A stretch of DNA of 64,000 nt, taken from NCBI GenBank assembly GCA_036346255.1, contig CM070639.1, positions 6,954,001-7,018,000 on the forward strand. Direction: 5' to 3'. This document shows, piece by piece, positions 47,315 through 58,738 of the stretch. The notes beneath the pieces were generated by a model. The model saw only the letters and a list, made by a program, of their open reading frames with translations, was not told the DNA's origin and made no database searches. Made by a program: the position numbers and the translations under genes. The stretch's first letter is position 1. Each line of letters begins with the position of its first letter. Source of the stretch: Ampelocalamus luodianensis. Its lineage: Eukaryota > Streptophyta > Magnoliopsida > Poales > Poaceae.

Positions 47315-47360
47315 GATGCACCATTGTGAATAGCAAAATCCTCCTCTCCTTGATCTAACA
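47303..47360 (+). repeat. Partial 3' LTR of the Copia element
   Basis: Matches the last 55 bases of the 5' LTR (AATAAGATGCACCATTGTGA, ending CTTGATCTAACA) and is followed by the GTGAC duplication. The 5' two thirds of the LTR are not recognisable. Confidence 0.85.
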
Positions 47361-47365
47361 GTGAC

Positions 47366-48907
47366 TACCTTCTACCTAGCAACCAGTACACCCTTGCATA
47401 CTGCTAAAGAATTATCAAGCTCTATAGCCTGCAAGGTGATGACCGGTTAAGAAAAGAGTGAGTGGACTGTCTTTTATTATTTTTGTTTTTTTAGAAAAAG
47501 GATTAGCATTATACTTCAATTTTTTTTTTCTTTCATGAAAGCTAGATTTGCACTTACTATTTAGCAAGCCTAGTACGTCATGCGTGCAGGGAAAAAGAAA
47601 CTTCACTGTGATAGGGGAATTAAAAGGTGGTTATAAGTGGCCTGCTTCGAGAATTTTGTAACATCTACTTTAGTGAAACCGATCCTGCAACAAATTAACC
47701 TTATGTTATCTTTTAATTGAATAGATGCCTAGTGCTTAACCACCTGGACTCAACCATTACTGCCACATGGTGCCTCCAGGAAAATAAAAAACTGGGGTGG
47801 CATTGATGGCGATAGGATGAATTGTGGATTTATTTTTTTAGTTTCCCCTGGGCGATGTTCTTTAAAGAGAACTAATAATGCTGACATAGCACAGCAGGGC
47901 CAGTTAAAAATGCAAAAGATGATAAAGATTAAAGTAAGTCTGATAAAAAATATTTCAAGGAAATGTTGCTGGAGATGTACACATGGATGAATTGCATGCA
48001 ATATGAAGGGAAATTTAAAAGAAAACAGGATAAAGAACACCAGAGTCATGAAGTGAAGAGACTCATCAACAAGATAAATGCTGATCAGTGTCTTTCTCAA
48101 TTGTTCTGTAATGGATCTACTAGTAGGAGAGCAACATGCTTTGTCAATCTTGTAACTGAAATTTTAAAACAGAGAATCCAAGGGCCAACAAGTGTCAAGA
48201 TTTTATTGCCCATAGAGAGGTTACTGGAAAATCTAAAACATCACACGGTTAATAAAAAAATAGCACAATCCAAGTGCAAGGATATGATGTATCACTGACG
48301 TTAAGTAAAGTAGTACACAAGAGACACAACACACATGGCTTCCATTTCTGGCAAATCCACATAATACATGGACAGGCGTTCCCAGCAGCAAGGAGCAAAC
48401 AAATAGAAACTCCCACCCTTGTTTTCAAATAAAAACACATACAATGAGTACAAGGACAACTACATCCTCAAACTTGTATTGTGTCGTTTCTTCTCTCTTT
48501 TTTTAAACACAATGTTATAAGTTCTTGGTTCGACTTACATGCTTGCTACGCATTTTATATATGCAGGGTACGGGGTACTTGCCTTTAACCACTCCAGTTG
48601 AAAACATTTGATCAGACGATAGCTCCTGAGATACTTGAAATGTTAACTAGCAAACAAGAATTAATATCCAACAGATCATGGGGATAGGCATATAACAGTT
48701 ATACTTATTCCTTCCCCTAAAAATCTGCAAATAATAGCCAACGAGTCTGCTAGATTCAACAAAACCAAGTAATTCTGTGTGCACATCAATATGAAATTTT
48801 CACTGGTAACTTTGCTTGCCAGTCAAAAATGACTAATAACAAGTCAAAAGGATGACCAATAACAAGTCAACATAATACCTAAGTCAGTTAAGAGTTAGAG
48901 AAGGACT
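47366..48907. other. Intergenic, no gene seen
   Basis: A frame of 111 residues at 47963-48298 (starts MLLEMYTWMNCMQYEGKFKR; Lys-rich) is not recognised. Otherwise AT-rich. Confidence 0.35.
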
Positions 48908-48916
48908 GAAAATCAA

Positions 48917-49811
48917 GGGAAAATTGGTTTTATAGCACCAAAAGAACACCACTTTAGCAATATACCACTGAAAGAACTTGGCACACTTTAATACCACCAA
49001 ACTTTCTCCCCGTTTGTTTTTTTTACCATTCTGTTAACTTAAGTAATGTTTGCCGTTTGGACAGACCGTTTTGCCCTCTCCTCTGTTCACAAGACTCCAT
49101 GCCCCCTTTCTCGCTATTCTTCCCCTTCCGCTCTCCGAACCAAAGAAACATATAGGTCTTATTCAGTTCTTCTCTATCTGAAGCAGCTAATCAACCCAAA
49201 GGACTTTCTTCTCTTGGAGGCGGCCATGGCAAAGGAAGCCGCAGCAGGCTTGGAGAGACTTCGTCGTCCTCAGCGAGGAGGAAAGTTTGTTTTTTTTTTT
49301 CTGCACATCTTAGTGCTGCAATAAACTTGGCAGTTTGCTGAATTGTAAGTACCGGACGGTGGCAGTGCTACACAAAGACTTTAGCCAGTGGAAGCAAGAA
49401 GGGATGGTGTCCAACTGTCCATGGAAGAACAGGCGGCACCGCGGCACATCTTCTTGCTGTGTTCTGTTTTGTGTTGATTGGGCAAGCAGCGAAGCAAGCC
49501 CGGCGGTGAGCAGCAAAAGGCATCGAGGAAGAGGAGCAGCCTGATCTAGTGATCTGACCACATGCACTCGAAGATTTAGCTTGTTGGCGGCGGCGGCGGG
49601 AGCGAATCAGCAGGGCGTCGATGCCCAGAAATGATGTGCTACTGGAGCCTAAGGGCAACATGGGAACTTCGAAAAAAATTGTAAGGAAAATAATCGGGGA
49701 AAGGTCAAAAGTGTAGAGAATGCTAACAGTGGTTAAAAAACATAACTGTGGCATCTTTCAATGGTATTAAAGTGTACCGAAATCTTTCAGTGGTATTCAG
49801 AACCATTTTCC
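48917..49811. mobile_element. Mutator-like element (MULE), Pack-MULE candidate
   Basis: 9-bp duplications GAAAATCAA at 48908-48916 and 49812-49820 are identical. Long imperfect inverted ends (about 60-75 bp) share GGAAAATTGGTT, ATACCACTGAAAGA and CACACTTTAATACCA. 9-bp TSDs with long inverted repeats define MULEs. The interior (49060-49700) is non-transposase sequence with GC-rich blocks, including a frame starting MAKEAAAGLERLRRPQRGG near 49226 and GGCGGCGGCGGC at about 49584. I do not recognise the source genes. Confidence 0.82.
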
Positions 49812-49820
49812 GAAAATCAA

Positions 49821-50455
49821 ATATAGCTTCAGGATAGGCACAGGTGACATGACAGTAATGCTGATCCATTGATGTTAAAATTCTGCAAATACCCACAAAT
49901 TTACGGCCTTCAAGTTGGAATGAAAGAGGTGTTCCTTTAAGTCAGTCAGAGCAAAAGCCAAACAATTCTACATACACTTAATGTGACACTCAAGTAGTAG
50001 TTGCAGTTGCCAATTAACCATGATCAATAACCCATGCTGCCAGAACTCAGAAGTCCATAAGTATATAGAATTTTTCTGGAAATAGACAACATCCATCGCA
50101 CAAAATAACAGGCACACTCAACCATTCTGCAGTAAATCAAGATAAACTTGTAGACAACAATATCCAAGCTATGCATAGCAGCACCAGCTTATTGCCATAG
50201 AAAAGAAACAACAAAGGTAGGAGAGATCTATAACCTACATAGGGTTCAAACCTGACAGACTAAAGGAGTACAAAAGATTAAAAACACTAGAATGCTTCAA
50301 AAAGAACCCTCTAATGCTGCCCATAGCAAGCAACCATAATTAAGACATCAAAAAGAGCGGTACTGGTACCGGAACAGTGGTTTGATGGACCTTATCATCA
50401 ATCTCTCAGGCTCCTAGTTGTGGCAAACCCTTCCATCTTGGTCCCCAGTACCTAA
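49821..50455. other. Intergenic, no gene seen
   Basis: AT-rich, no recognisable frame or repeat boundary. Confidence 0.4.
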
Positions 50456-51077
50456 AAATGTTTGGTAAGTTCCACAAAAAAGAATGTTTGGTAAGCATCA
50501 GCACGCATGAATAAGTTAATTAGTTAATGGCAAAATAGTGCAATGGCATCAAGTTTTAAAGAAGGATTTGTTACACAATTAAATGTTTCTAGTTTATACT
50601 AGGTCAAATATTAGGTCACAAAAAAGAGCTTCATCTCACTTAAAATAAGTACTAACTTGCACATGTCATTACAACTATCGCTGTAATCCAATTAACAAGC
50701 ATACAGTGGGCATGCAATACAGCATGCTTACAACTTGCATAAAAATAAAATTAGTTCATGAAAATGCATAAAATGTTTGGTAAGTTCCATAAAAAAGAAC
50801 GATTGGTAAACATTTGCACGCATGAATAAGTTAATTAGTGAATGACAACATAGTGCAATGGCATCATGATTTAAAGAAGGGTTTTTTACACTGACATCTT
50901 TATACTAGGTTAAATAGTAGGCCACAAAAAAAGAGCTTCATCTCATTTAAAAGAAGTACTAACTTGCACATGTCATTACAACTATCGCTTTAATCCAATT
51001 AACTAGTATACAGTGGGCGTGCAATGCAGCATGCTTATGACTTGCATAAAGAGAAATTAATTCATGCAAATGCATGC
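50456..51077. repeat. 315-bp tandem duplication (two copies)
   Basis: Copy 1 is about 50456-50770 and copy 2 about 50771-51077. Shared blocks include AAATGTTTGGTAAGTTCC, CACGCATGAATAAGTTAATT and GTACTAACTTGCACATGTCA. Divergence is visible (small indels near 50580 and 50890). Non-coding. Confidence 0.9.
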
Positions 51078-51292
51078 ACAGTTGCACACAATAAAGTAAG
51101 ATATCAAACAAGATAACATTATCCTAACCACACGTGAACTATGGAAAATATGCCTAACTTAATAGTCATAAACAGGTTGTCTTTATACATGACATCTTTA
51201 CTCCTATAAACAGGTTGGTGATGATGTCAGGTGAAGTACATTGGGAGCGAAGGCGGAAGGGAAGGATTAAGTTAGGGGGGTGAGGATTGCGC

Positions 51293-51628
51293 TTGGGAGC
51301 CGTGATGAAGTGCGGCTAGGAGGAACCCTGGCCGCCAAGAGGAGTCGGGAGGGATGGCGCAAGGGATTAGGTTAATTACCTCATCCTGTGCTGATTTTCT
51401 ATTGACTTCATATCCCCTATATATAGGAGTACAACTTGATTTAGAATAGAAGGTATTACCCTTCCTCAACTAGGACTCTTCCTAAAGTAGACTTTCTTAA
51501 ATTAGACTTTCCTAATTGCAATCTTCCTAATGAGATACAACGGACTCTTAATCAGCCGCCAGGGCTGGTTGCTCCTGCGCCTTGTGGCGTCGACCATACA
51601 CTCGACCCCACATGACAGATGATGGTCC
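51293..51628 (-). repeat. LTR-like repeat of a Gypsy remnant, copy 1
   Basis: 336 bp, about 95% identical by eye to 52418-52751. Contains CTATATATAGGGG (minus strand), a plausible LTR TATA box. It runs directly into the 3' end of the integrase frame. Confidence 0.75.
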
Positions 51629-52252
51629 GTTGATGAACAACTCGTCCTCGAGCTGAAAAGAGGGATAAGATGCCCTAAAAGCAATAACATCTTCCCATGA
51701 GGCATCAACGGCGTGAAGTCCCTCCCATTGGACAAGAATTTGCTACTTATCCCGAGACAGTCGTGCACAGAGCAACTTGATCGGCGTTGGAATGACCCAA
51801 CCGTGAAGAAGAGGCGGCAATGGCGGTTGAGCTTCAGGAGGAATGCCTTCATACTTCTTAAGGTGATTCACATGAAACACAACATGTAAGTGTGCCGACT
51901 TTGGCAAGTCCAATTGGTAAGCAACCTCATTGATCTTGGAGATGATGCGATACAGTCCATAGTACTTAAGCCCGAGCTTCCCGCGCCGCGTGCCTGGCAA
52001 AGTTGCTGCTGCCCTATGATGAAGGTGCAGCCACACAAATTCCCCCACTGCAAAGTGTACGCTGCGATGCTTGCGGTCATAGAATTTTTTGTAAAATTCT
52101 TGAGCATGCTGTAAACGACCACGAACATCTGACAAAAACAAGTCACGGTCCTGAAGCTCGTGATCAAATGCAGAGGTGCGCGCTGCACCAGGCTCATAAT
52201 CACGAAAAGATGGTGGATCTCTCCCATTGTTGTAGGTGTAAAAATCGAACAT
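51629..52252 (-). pseudogene. Ty3/Gypsy integrase C-terminal fragment (chromodomain type)
   Basis: Minus-strand frame 51743-52252 contains FDYE-like DPPSFRDYEPGAARTSAF, then HAQEFYKKFYDRKHRSVHFA, VGEFVWLHLHHRAAATLPG and KLGLKYYGLYRIISKINEVA, then FHVNHLKKYEG. This is the C-terminal integrase region (GPY/F-like) of grass chromovirus-type Gypsy elements. Chromodomain remnants continue in other frames at 51629-51745. The integrase core, reverse transcriptase and protease are absent. Confidence 0.87.
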
Positions 52253-52417
52253 GAGTGATGGGGTGGACGTTGGCCGTCTGACAGGTCATCGTCCACAAGA
52301 GTAAAAAATGACACGATTGTTTATACAGGTTCGGGGGTTCGAGAGGACCGCCCTACTCCTGTCGGTGAGCCAACGGGGGGTTACCTCCGGGGAGGGAGCC
52401 CCCGAGGGCTCACCAGT
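52253..52417. other. Short fragment of another LTR element
   Basis: Contains TTTATACAGGTTCGGGGGTT and a CCCCGAGGGCTCACC segment, typical wording of grass Gypsy LTR sequences, wedged between the integrase fragment and the second repeat copy. Confidence 0.45.
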
Positions 52418-52751
52418 TTGGGAGCCGTGATGAAGTGCGGCTAGGAGGAACCCTAGCTGCCAAGAGGAGACGGGAGGGATGGCGCAAGGGATTAGGTTAA
52501 TTACCTAATCCTGTGCTGATTTTATATTGACTTCATATCCCCTATATATAGGAGTACAACTTGATAGAATAGAAGGTATTACCCTTCCTTAACTAGGACT
52601 CTTCCTAAAGTAGACTTTCTTAAATTAGACTTTCCTAATTGCAATCTTCCTAATGAGATACAACGGACTCTTAATCAGCCGCCAGGGCTGGTTGCTCCTG
52701 CGCCTTGTGGCGTCGACCATACACTCGACCCCACATGACAGATGATGGTCC
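52418..52751 (-). repeat. LTR-like repeat of a Gypsy remnant, copy 2
   Basis: 334 bp, direct copy of 51293-51628. It includes the same piece of 3' coding sequence (VDATRRRSNQPWRLIKSPLY) but with no integrase upstream of it. Confidence 0.75.
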
Positions 52752-53945
52752 ATGTGACAAGTGGGACCAATTCGAAATTTCAAATTTGCCAAAATATTAA
52801 CGCAAATAACCACTCTTGACGTCAAACGCAAGAACCCTTTGTTGGGACGTAACGACTGAGCTCCACATTGGCCATCCCACCACCTCCCTCCACCAGCCAA
52901 CTGAGCTTCACCTTTCATGTTGTTTGTATGGAGACTTATGTATGTGAGATTTTCACATTGATCAAATTGAAGTTGAAGGTTACAGAGCTTGCATTCTTCT
53001 TTGTTCTATTGTTTGGGATCTCATACAATATGGTGTTGTCTTAGACGATATTTCTTTTCAAGTCTGTACTGAAAAGTGTTTTTCTTATGAATAGTTGGAA
53101 ACTTGGAATGGTTTTATATTGTAGCCTGCAATAAATTGGCAACACATACCAGAAGGTTTTGTATAGTAGCTCAGAATAAATTGGCAACATATAATTCAAT
53201 TCTTGATATTTGTTTTTTTACATCATGTATACAGGAAAACTCACATTATTTTCTTTTTTAGAGTTTAGAACTTATGGCATTTTATTTGGGATCCATTGCA
53301 ATGCACAGGCACTTTGACAGTAATTTATTAACAGTTGGGCTCACCCTTGCTGCATTCCCTAAAAAAAAGTCAAAAACAAGTACATTGGGAAAAATCCTTG
53401 ATGACAAGCTGACAACATCCTATTCCTTCATAACAGATGAGGGAAGGCATATCTCTTGCCTGCTTATATTCACTCCCCCTCCCTCCCTCCCACACCCTAC
53501 TGTAACTGTATATTCCTTACTGAGGTTACAGGTCAGAAAGTCATTTTCCTGTAATTCCTTACTCCGTAACTACTGTCATGTAAAACTGTTAAACTGTGAC
53601 TTGCCTTTTCTTTTTTTAGTTACCTTAGGGATATTTCCTAGCCATGGTCCACGAGTACATTTTCCGAAAACACTAACTAATCGAGGCAGGAAAACAGAAA
53701 TATGCAGTTCAATTCAATCAACACTCACGAACTTCAACATAGTAACAGACTCATAATGTAAACAAAACAAAAAAAAAAACATTATTGCCATTCAGAAGGT
53801 CCTAAGAAAACAAAGAAATAGATTATATTTTGGGCGGGCTGATAATATGGAAAGTATAATGACTTGAACAATAGACTTATAAGTTATAATGAGCAATATC
53901 TTATAAAATCTTAGGCCCTCATAAAAAAGTTACACACAAACTGAC
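52752..53945. other. dapF 3' flank and intergenic sequence
   Basis: Probably includes the dapF 3' UTR (the last 200-300 bases next to 53945). The rest is AT-rich and holds no recognised gene; the 160-residue plus frame at 53274-53756 is not recognised. Confidence 0.4.
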
Positions 53946-56900
53946 CTAGTGAACAACAGATCCATAGAAGACAACCTCTGCAGGACCAGTCATGTAAACA
54001 TGATTGTCATCCTCCCTCCACTCGATTTCCAAAGGCCCGCCAGGCAAATCAACTACACATTTCTGTATCACACGCAAAAAAGGAACACATAAGGTATAGT
54101 AGAGATAAAATGGACAGCGCAAACAACAAAAGAAAGGACAAACCCGTTCAGCTCGGCCCTCAAGAACAGCTGCAACAACAACTGCACAAGCACCAGTCCC
54201 ACAAGCAAGAGTTGCTCCTACAGTCAAAAACTCAAAATCATAAAGTTTATTTTCTATATCCAGTCCTTGTGATAAATGCCTGGAGATAAAAGAAAAGAAA
54301 AAGATCTCACTGAAACTCTCTACATACATTGGAGGCTTGGAGCTATTAACATTATGGATTAATGTTTTCGTATGATCACACATTGCCTCCTAGGACTAAA
54401 AAATGTGCACCTTTTTTAGCATACAAAGATAAATACAGGGAAAAAAGACACTATGAAGTTCAAGCACAAGGATTATCCTACAAAACTCAAGGAAGATTAA
54501 GAGAACATCAATTATACCAGCACCACGCTCCCAAACTCGCATTTTGAGGTGTGAGCGAGACAAGACCTGTACAAATTCTGCAGAAGGAAAACTTTTTAAC
54601 CAAAACTCAAATGCAAGGACATAAACATAGAAGCATATAGTGGCATAAGAATGAACTAATTAAGAGTTACCTGTGTTGGTGCGAGCAGGAAACATTTTAT
54701 GATTCTCAAATTTAGGACCAATATCACTAAGCTTCAAATCATCAACATGCAAAACCTGTGTGGTCCAGCCAAGACAAGAATCAACTGTTATGTGGACAGC
54801 CCAGATAGGCTAATGAAAACATGATTCTTAGCAAATATAGTTCAACCAACATAGCAATTTTTTCACTTGCGGCAAAATTCACAACAGTCAGGGTTGCTAG
54901 GGGAAATTTGTTAGCTATATCTGCACAAATGGCCTCAAAATAAACAATAACAAAGCCATATTGAAGTATATTAAGAAAACTTCCCTAGCTCTCCGGATAT
55001 ATTGCATACAGCATAGATGTTGCCACAAATTTATTGCAAGTGATAGCAACAATTCTAGGTGATAACGGGTAATGAATAAAACGGATCACAAAGACCACTA
55101 GTTCACTGCTTTTAATAGTTAACGAGTTCAAATTTCAAAAATCTGGTGTATGAAATACAACATGACATGGTAGGACTAAAACTCATTAAATTGATCTAGA
55201 CTGTAGACCTTGGGGCCTAAGCAAACACATTTTGTATGGAGATGTGAAAAAGATTGAATTGTTTTGATAAGGCAAGCTATCACCATAATGGATCATTAGG
55301 AGGTACACATGAACTGGTAGGACTTTGCTCCAAGAACCTTTTGGGTATATTTTGGATTCATAAAATGCAGAGATGAAATTTGGTAAGCATAACAAAAACA
55401 ACAATTTGAAAGGCAGGGAATTTGAACATGCAAATCGGTTACCTTTAACTCCTTTGCACCAAATGTGACACAGTGAGGATTGCCCATGCTAACACATGTT
55501 ACATGCCATGTTAACCCATCAATTGTCAATTCAGCTTGAACAACAGCTTCATTCTTGGTGGATGACAGTTTTGTGGGAACATCTGTTCCAGAAAGGATGG
55601 GCTGGCCCATATCAACCTTTACCTGTAAACAAGATAAATCTATGTGATTCTATCAACAATATAAATTCAGACTTGGAGGGAGCCATATTCAACAAGAATG
55701 GGTTAATTAATGGTTCAAGCTTGATAGGAAGGGAATACTCTCAAGGATACTAGAGCCAAGAAAGAAGCCAGGGGATTTCAATAGCTTAACATATCCAAGA
55801 AAAGTGCAAAATCTTGGAAAATATGTAAGGTTGTAATAAACAGTATGAAATGCTTACTATATGATTATGACTTAATTGTAACCAGCAGGCAGCAGTACAA
55901 AACGCTTATCATATGACTTAGCTAGGTTCTTCTGGCACACATACTGAAATTGTGCAAATTGTAACCAACTTTATAGAATGCTTAATATGTGACATAACTA
56001 GGTTCTTCTGGCATACATACTGAAATTGTGCAAACTTAGTCCAGTTTGTCAATTAATGGTATAAAATTTCGTGTTGATAACAAATTGCAAGAAGCGTGCA
56101 AGCTGACACAAGTTTCAAACATCCCTGAAATCAGTTACAGACCAAGGAACATACCTTAGCAGGCAGCTAGAGATAAAAACAAATAGTTTACTTTTGCTCG
56201 TGAGTCGTGATTGAGCCAGGTGAATAGCAAAGTACGGTGGTGTATGCCTATCAAAATTAAGAATAAAAAAGACTAAATAAACTAAAAGGCATTTACCTTG
56301 CCATCGTTCTGTATTTCAGGAATGATTAATCCAGCACCAGTATGAATTTTGAAGCTGAAACACAAGAATGTAACTTCAGGGCAAATGCAAAGAATGGTAC
56401 ATCTATATCATCGCATTTCTAGCACCCACTGTAAAGAACAGGATGCAGTCCAATTATTAACTACATTAATATTAAACTCAGATTTACATAAGACTCTCTA
56501 TATTTTTGTGCATTTCAATGATAAACTGCTGAAATCTACAAGTTAAACTTACTATTATTACTCTTCATGTAAGGATATTGCAAAGTTCAGTGCATGAGTT
56601 GTTACCTATGTGCTCCCTGTAGATTTTCAAGCTCCGCTATAAACTGAGCAAAGCAACGAACTCCATTACCACACATCTGAAACAAAACAAAAAAAAAGAC
56701 ATAAGGTGAGACAAATAAAAAAACACACAAAGCAGAACAAGTGAATAACTAAAGGGAATAACAATATGCGAACTTTAATTTCCCTGGGAGATAGCTGTTT
56801 TATATGGTGTGCAATATATAGACTAAAGTGCTGCTTTAGATGATGGGATCGGTAACATGATAACACTTTCAAAGTTTTACAGTCTATCAAGCTCCTTTTC

Positions 56901-57988
56901 AAAGACAAAAAGTGTCTATCAACCTCACAATTTGGTAAAAACGTAAAACAGCCCATGTTATGCACAGAGGCATCAGGCAAGTATGGGATAAGTAGCATGA
57001 ATGGTTCTGGATTAGATCCTCAACATATTGGATAGAGTACCAACGCACTCAGCACTTGGGACCCTCTCTATGATCTATCCTGATTGTGGATTAGAATAGT
57101 ACATGTCCCAATCTACACAAAGGTGAGCTATAAAACTAGCTAACACGCAGTGCATTTGCAGGATATAGTTTACCCCTGCGTAACATTTCAAGAAACCGAG
57201 TAACTTGCACAGATACACGTTTCCTTTTGCAGATGACGCTCAGAAAACATCAACATGTCGGCACAAATTTTGCAGCAGAGACTGGTCGCACGTGATTAGC
57301 ATTGTGCTAACATAAGCTCAGCTCAACTATACACGCATTTCCTTTAACGTAGAGGATCACTACGAGTAACAATGAACAGAACGCTGAATAAAACATTTCC
57401 TACAGTGCAACAGGACTCAGAAGTCAGTGCTGTAATGAAACGTCCGCTCACCTCCGGCTCGCTGCCGTCGGAGTTGAAGATCCTCATGGTGTAATCCGCG
57501 CCATTGACCCCCGGCATGACGAAGATTACGCCATCGGCACCAATGCCAAAGTTCCGGTCGCACATCTTTGCGGCCTCCTCCGGCGTCACCTTCGGCACGG
57601 CCGAATCCCTGTTGTCCACCTACAAATCCAAACAAAAAATAATAATGATAACACAGCATGTAAAACAGCAGAGAATGCACGAATTCGCAACAGCATGTCA
57701 CCCCCAAATGGATACTACACGATGTGGTATCTCGAAAAAATTCGAAAAAAAATGTACCATGATGAAGTCGTTGCCAAGCCCCTGGTACTTGACGAAGTGA
57801 AGGGCGCGCTCGGATTCGCGGCGCTCGAGGAACGAGGCGGCCGCCGACGACTTGGGGGCGGACACGGCCATCGAGGTGACGACGCGGCGAGTGGCGGGGG
57901 TCCCGCGGAGCGGTAGGCGGAGGTGGCGGCGGGAGAGGGCAGTGGCGGCGGCCAAGGAGATCGCAGAGGCGGCGGCGGTGGGCGACAT
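53946..57988 (-). CDS. DAPF: Diaminopimelate epimerase, plastid (nine exons)
   Basis: Converts LL- to meso-diaminopimelate in plastid lysine biosynthesis (EC 5.1.1.7). Exons, 5' to 3': 57758-57988, 57452-57619, 56606-56676, 56297-56354, 55443-55622, 54671-54755, 54518-54577, 54144-54217, 53946-54062. All introns are GT-AG. Exons total 1044 bases and encode 347 residues with a TAG stop. Residues 1 to about 60 are an Ala/Arg/Ser-rich plastid transit peptide (MSPTAAASAISLAAATALSR). The enzyme starts FVKYQGLGNDFIMVDNRDS. Both catalytic cysteines are present: MCGNGVRCF (exon 3) and LACGTGACA (exon 8). FGIGADGVIF, FNSDGSEPE, VSMGNPHC and VWERGAG are other family motifs. The start gives the full transit peptide and lies in a GC-rich first exon. 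The gene looks intact and functional. Confidence 0.97.
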
Positions 57989-58044
57989 GGCGAGGAGAGC
58001 GTGCGGGAGCGCGAGGGGGTTTGGGGAGGTCCCTGTCGCTGTCG

Positions 58045-58361
58045 GATCTACGGTAGTTTGTTTTTTATTCTCTTACTTAGATAAGAGAATAGAGAGTGAT
58101 CAACCTAATAAAAATAAATAAAATTTTTAATAGATTGTTTTTTGAGTTTATATCTAATACTTTAATTGCTACTTATAAAATAAGTTTTTTAGGTGACAAA
58201 CAAATCTCCAATAGTTATTTTGTTGTTTCTTGTGTCTTGGTATCAACAATTTGCTTGTTTCTTCGTCTAGAAATAAACTCACTTTCTCTCATTATCATCT
58301 CTCCTCCATATTGATGTGTACATCCCTTAGTAACAAGTAACATAGATCATTGTAGATGCTC
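58045..58361. mobile_element. MITE-like segment in the dapF promoter
   Basis: Right end, inverted, is GAGCATCTACAATGATC with a TAA flank (58362-58364). The left end GATCTACGGTAG is a poor inverted match and lacks a TAA flank. The interior is AT-rich. It begins only about 57 bases upstream of the dapF ATG. The element call is tentative. Confidence 0.45.
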
Positions 58362-58364
58362 TAA

Positions 58365-58738
58365 TGACAGAAGCTTTTCACTCTATGTTGTGGGCTCCAC
58401 TTGACGAATCGGGCCCACTGTCATTGACGTGTGGAACAATCCACTTTGAGGAGGACAAGATCCTCTATGCGTTGGATGGATGTTGACTAGGTGAAAACAC
58501 GAGTACATGATACGCTCCCGCCTGGTAGAATCGTCAACCATAGAAGTGTACAAGAAGTAAATACGGCGTCTCAGTCGATGAAGCGTTGTAGGCTATGTTG
58601 TCGGTGCCAATTTCTTTATGCATTCGCTGGACAAAATCTTGACCAGCCAAAATTTGGTACGATTTATTGGGGGCATAAACCAAACACACCCATAACTACC
58701 ACGTTGGGATTCAACTTTCAATAACAAGGTTTGATCTT
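58365..58738. other. Intergenic with MITE-end-like sequence
   Basis: 58640-58700 contains CCAAAATTTGG and AAACCAAACACACCC, like the right end of the MITE at 25190-25467. A truncated relative is likely. Confidence 0.4.

Larger units (their letters stand above)
32598..47360 (+). mobile_element. Ty1/Copia retrotransposon, disrupted by three nested insertions
   Basis: Bounded by GTGAC at 32593-32597 and 47361-47365. Order: short LTR, primer-binding site, capture region in place of gag, protease, integrase, reverse transcriptase, RNase H, partial 3' LTR; this is Copia order. Nested insertions: a hAT MITE (32647-32897), an LTR-type element (35077-40071) and a hAT element (41415-46079). Removing the latter two restores Copia codon order on both sides, which confirms the nesting. 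Multiple stops and frameshifts exist in every domain, so it cannot transpose on its own. Confidence 0.9.

Noticed and set aside
47076..47336. Tyr-rich minus-strand frame
   Set aside because: Translation of the (TAA)n microsatellite.
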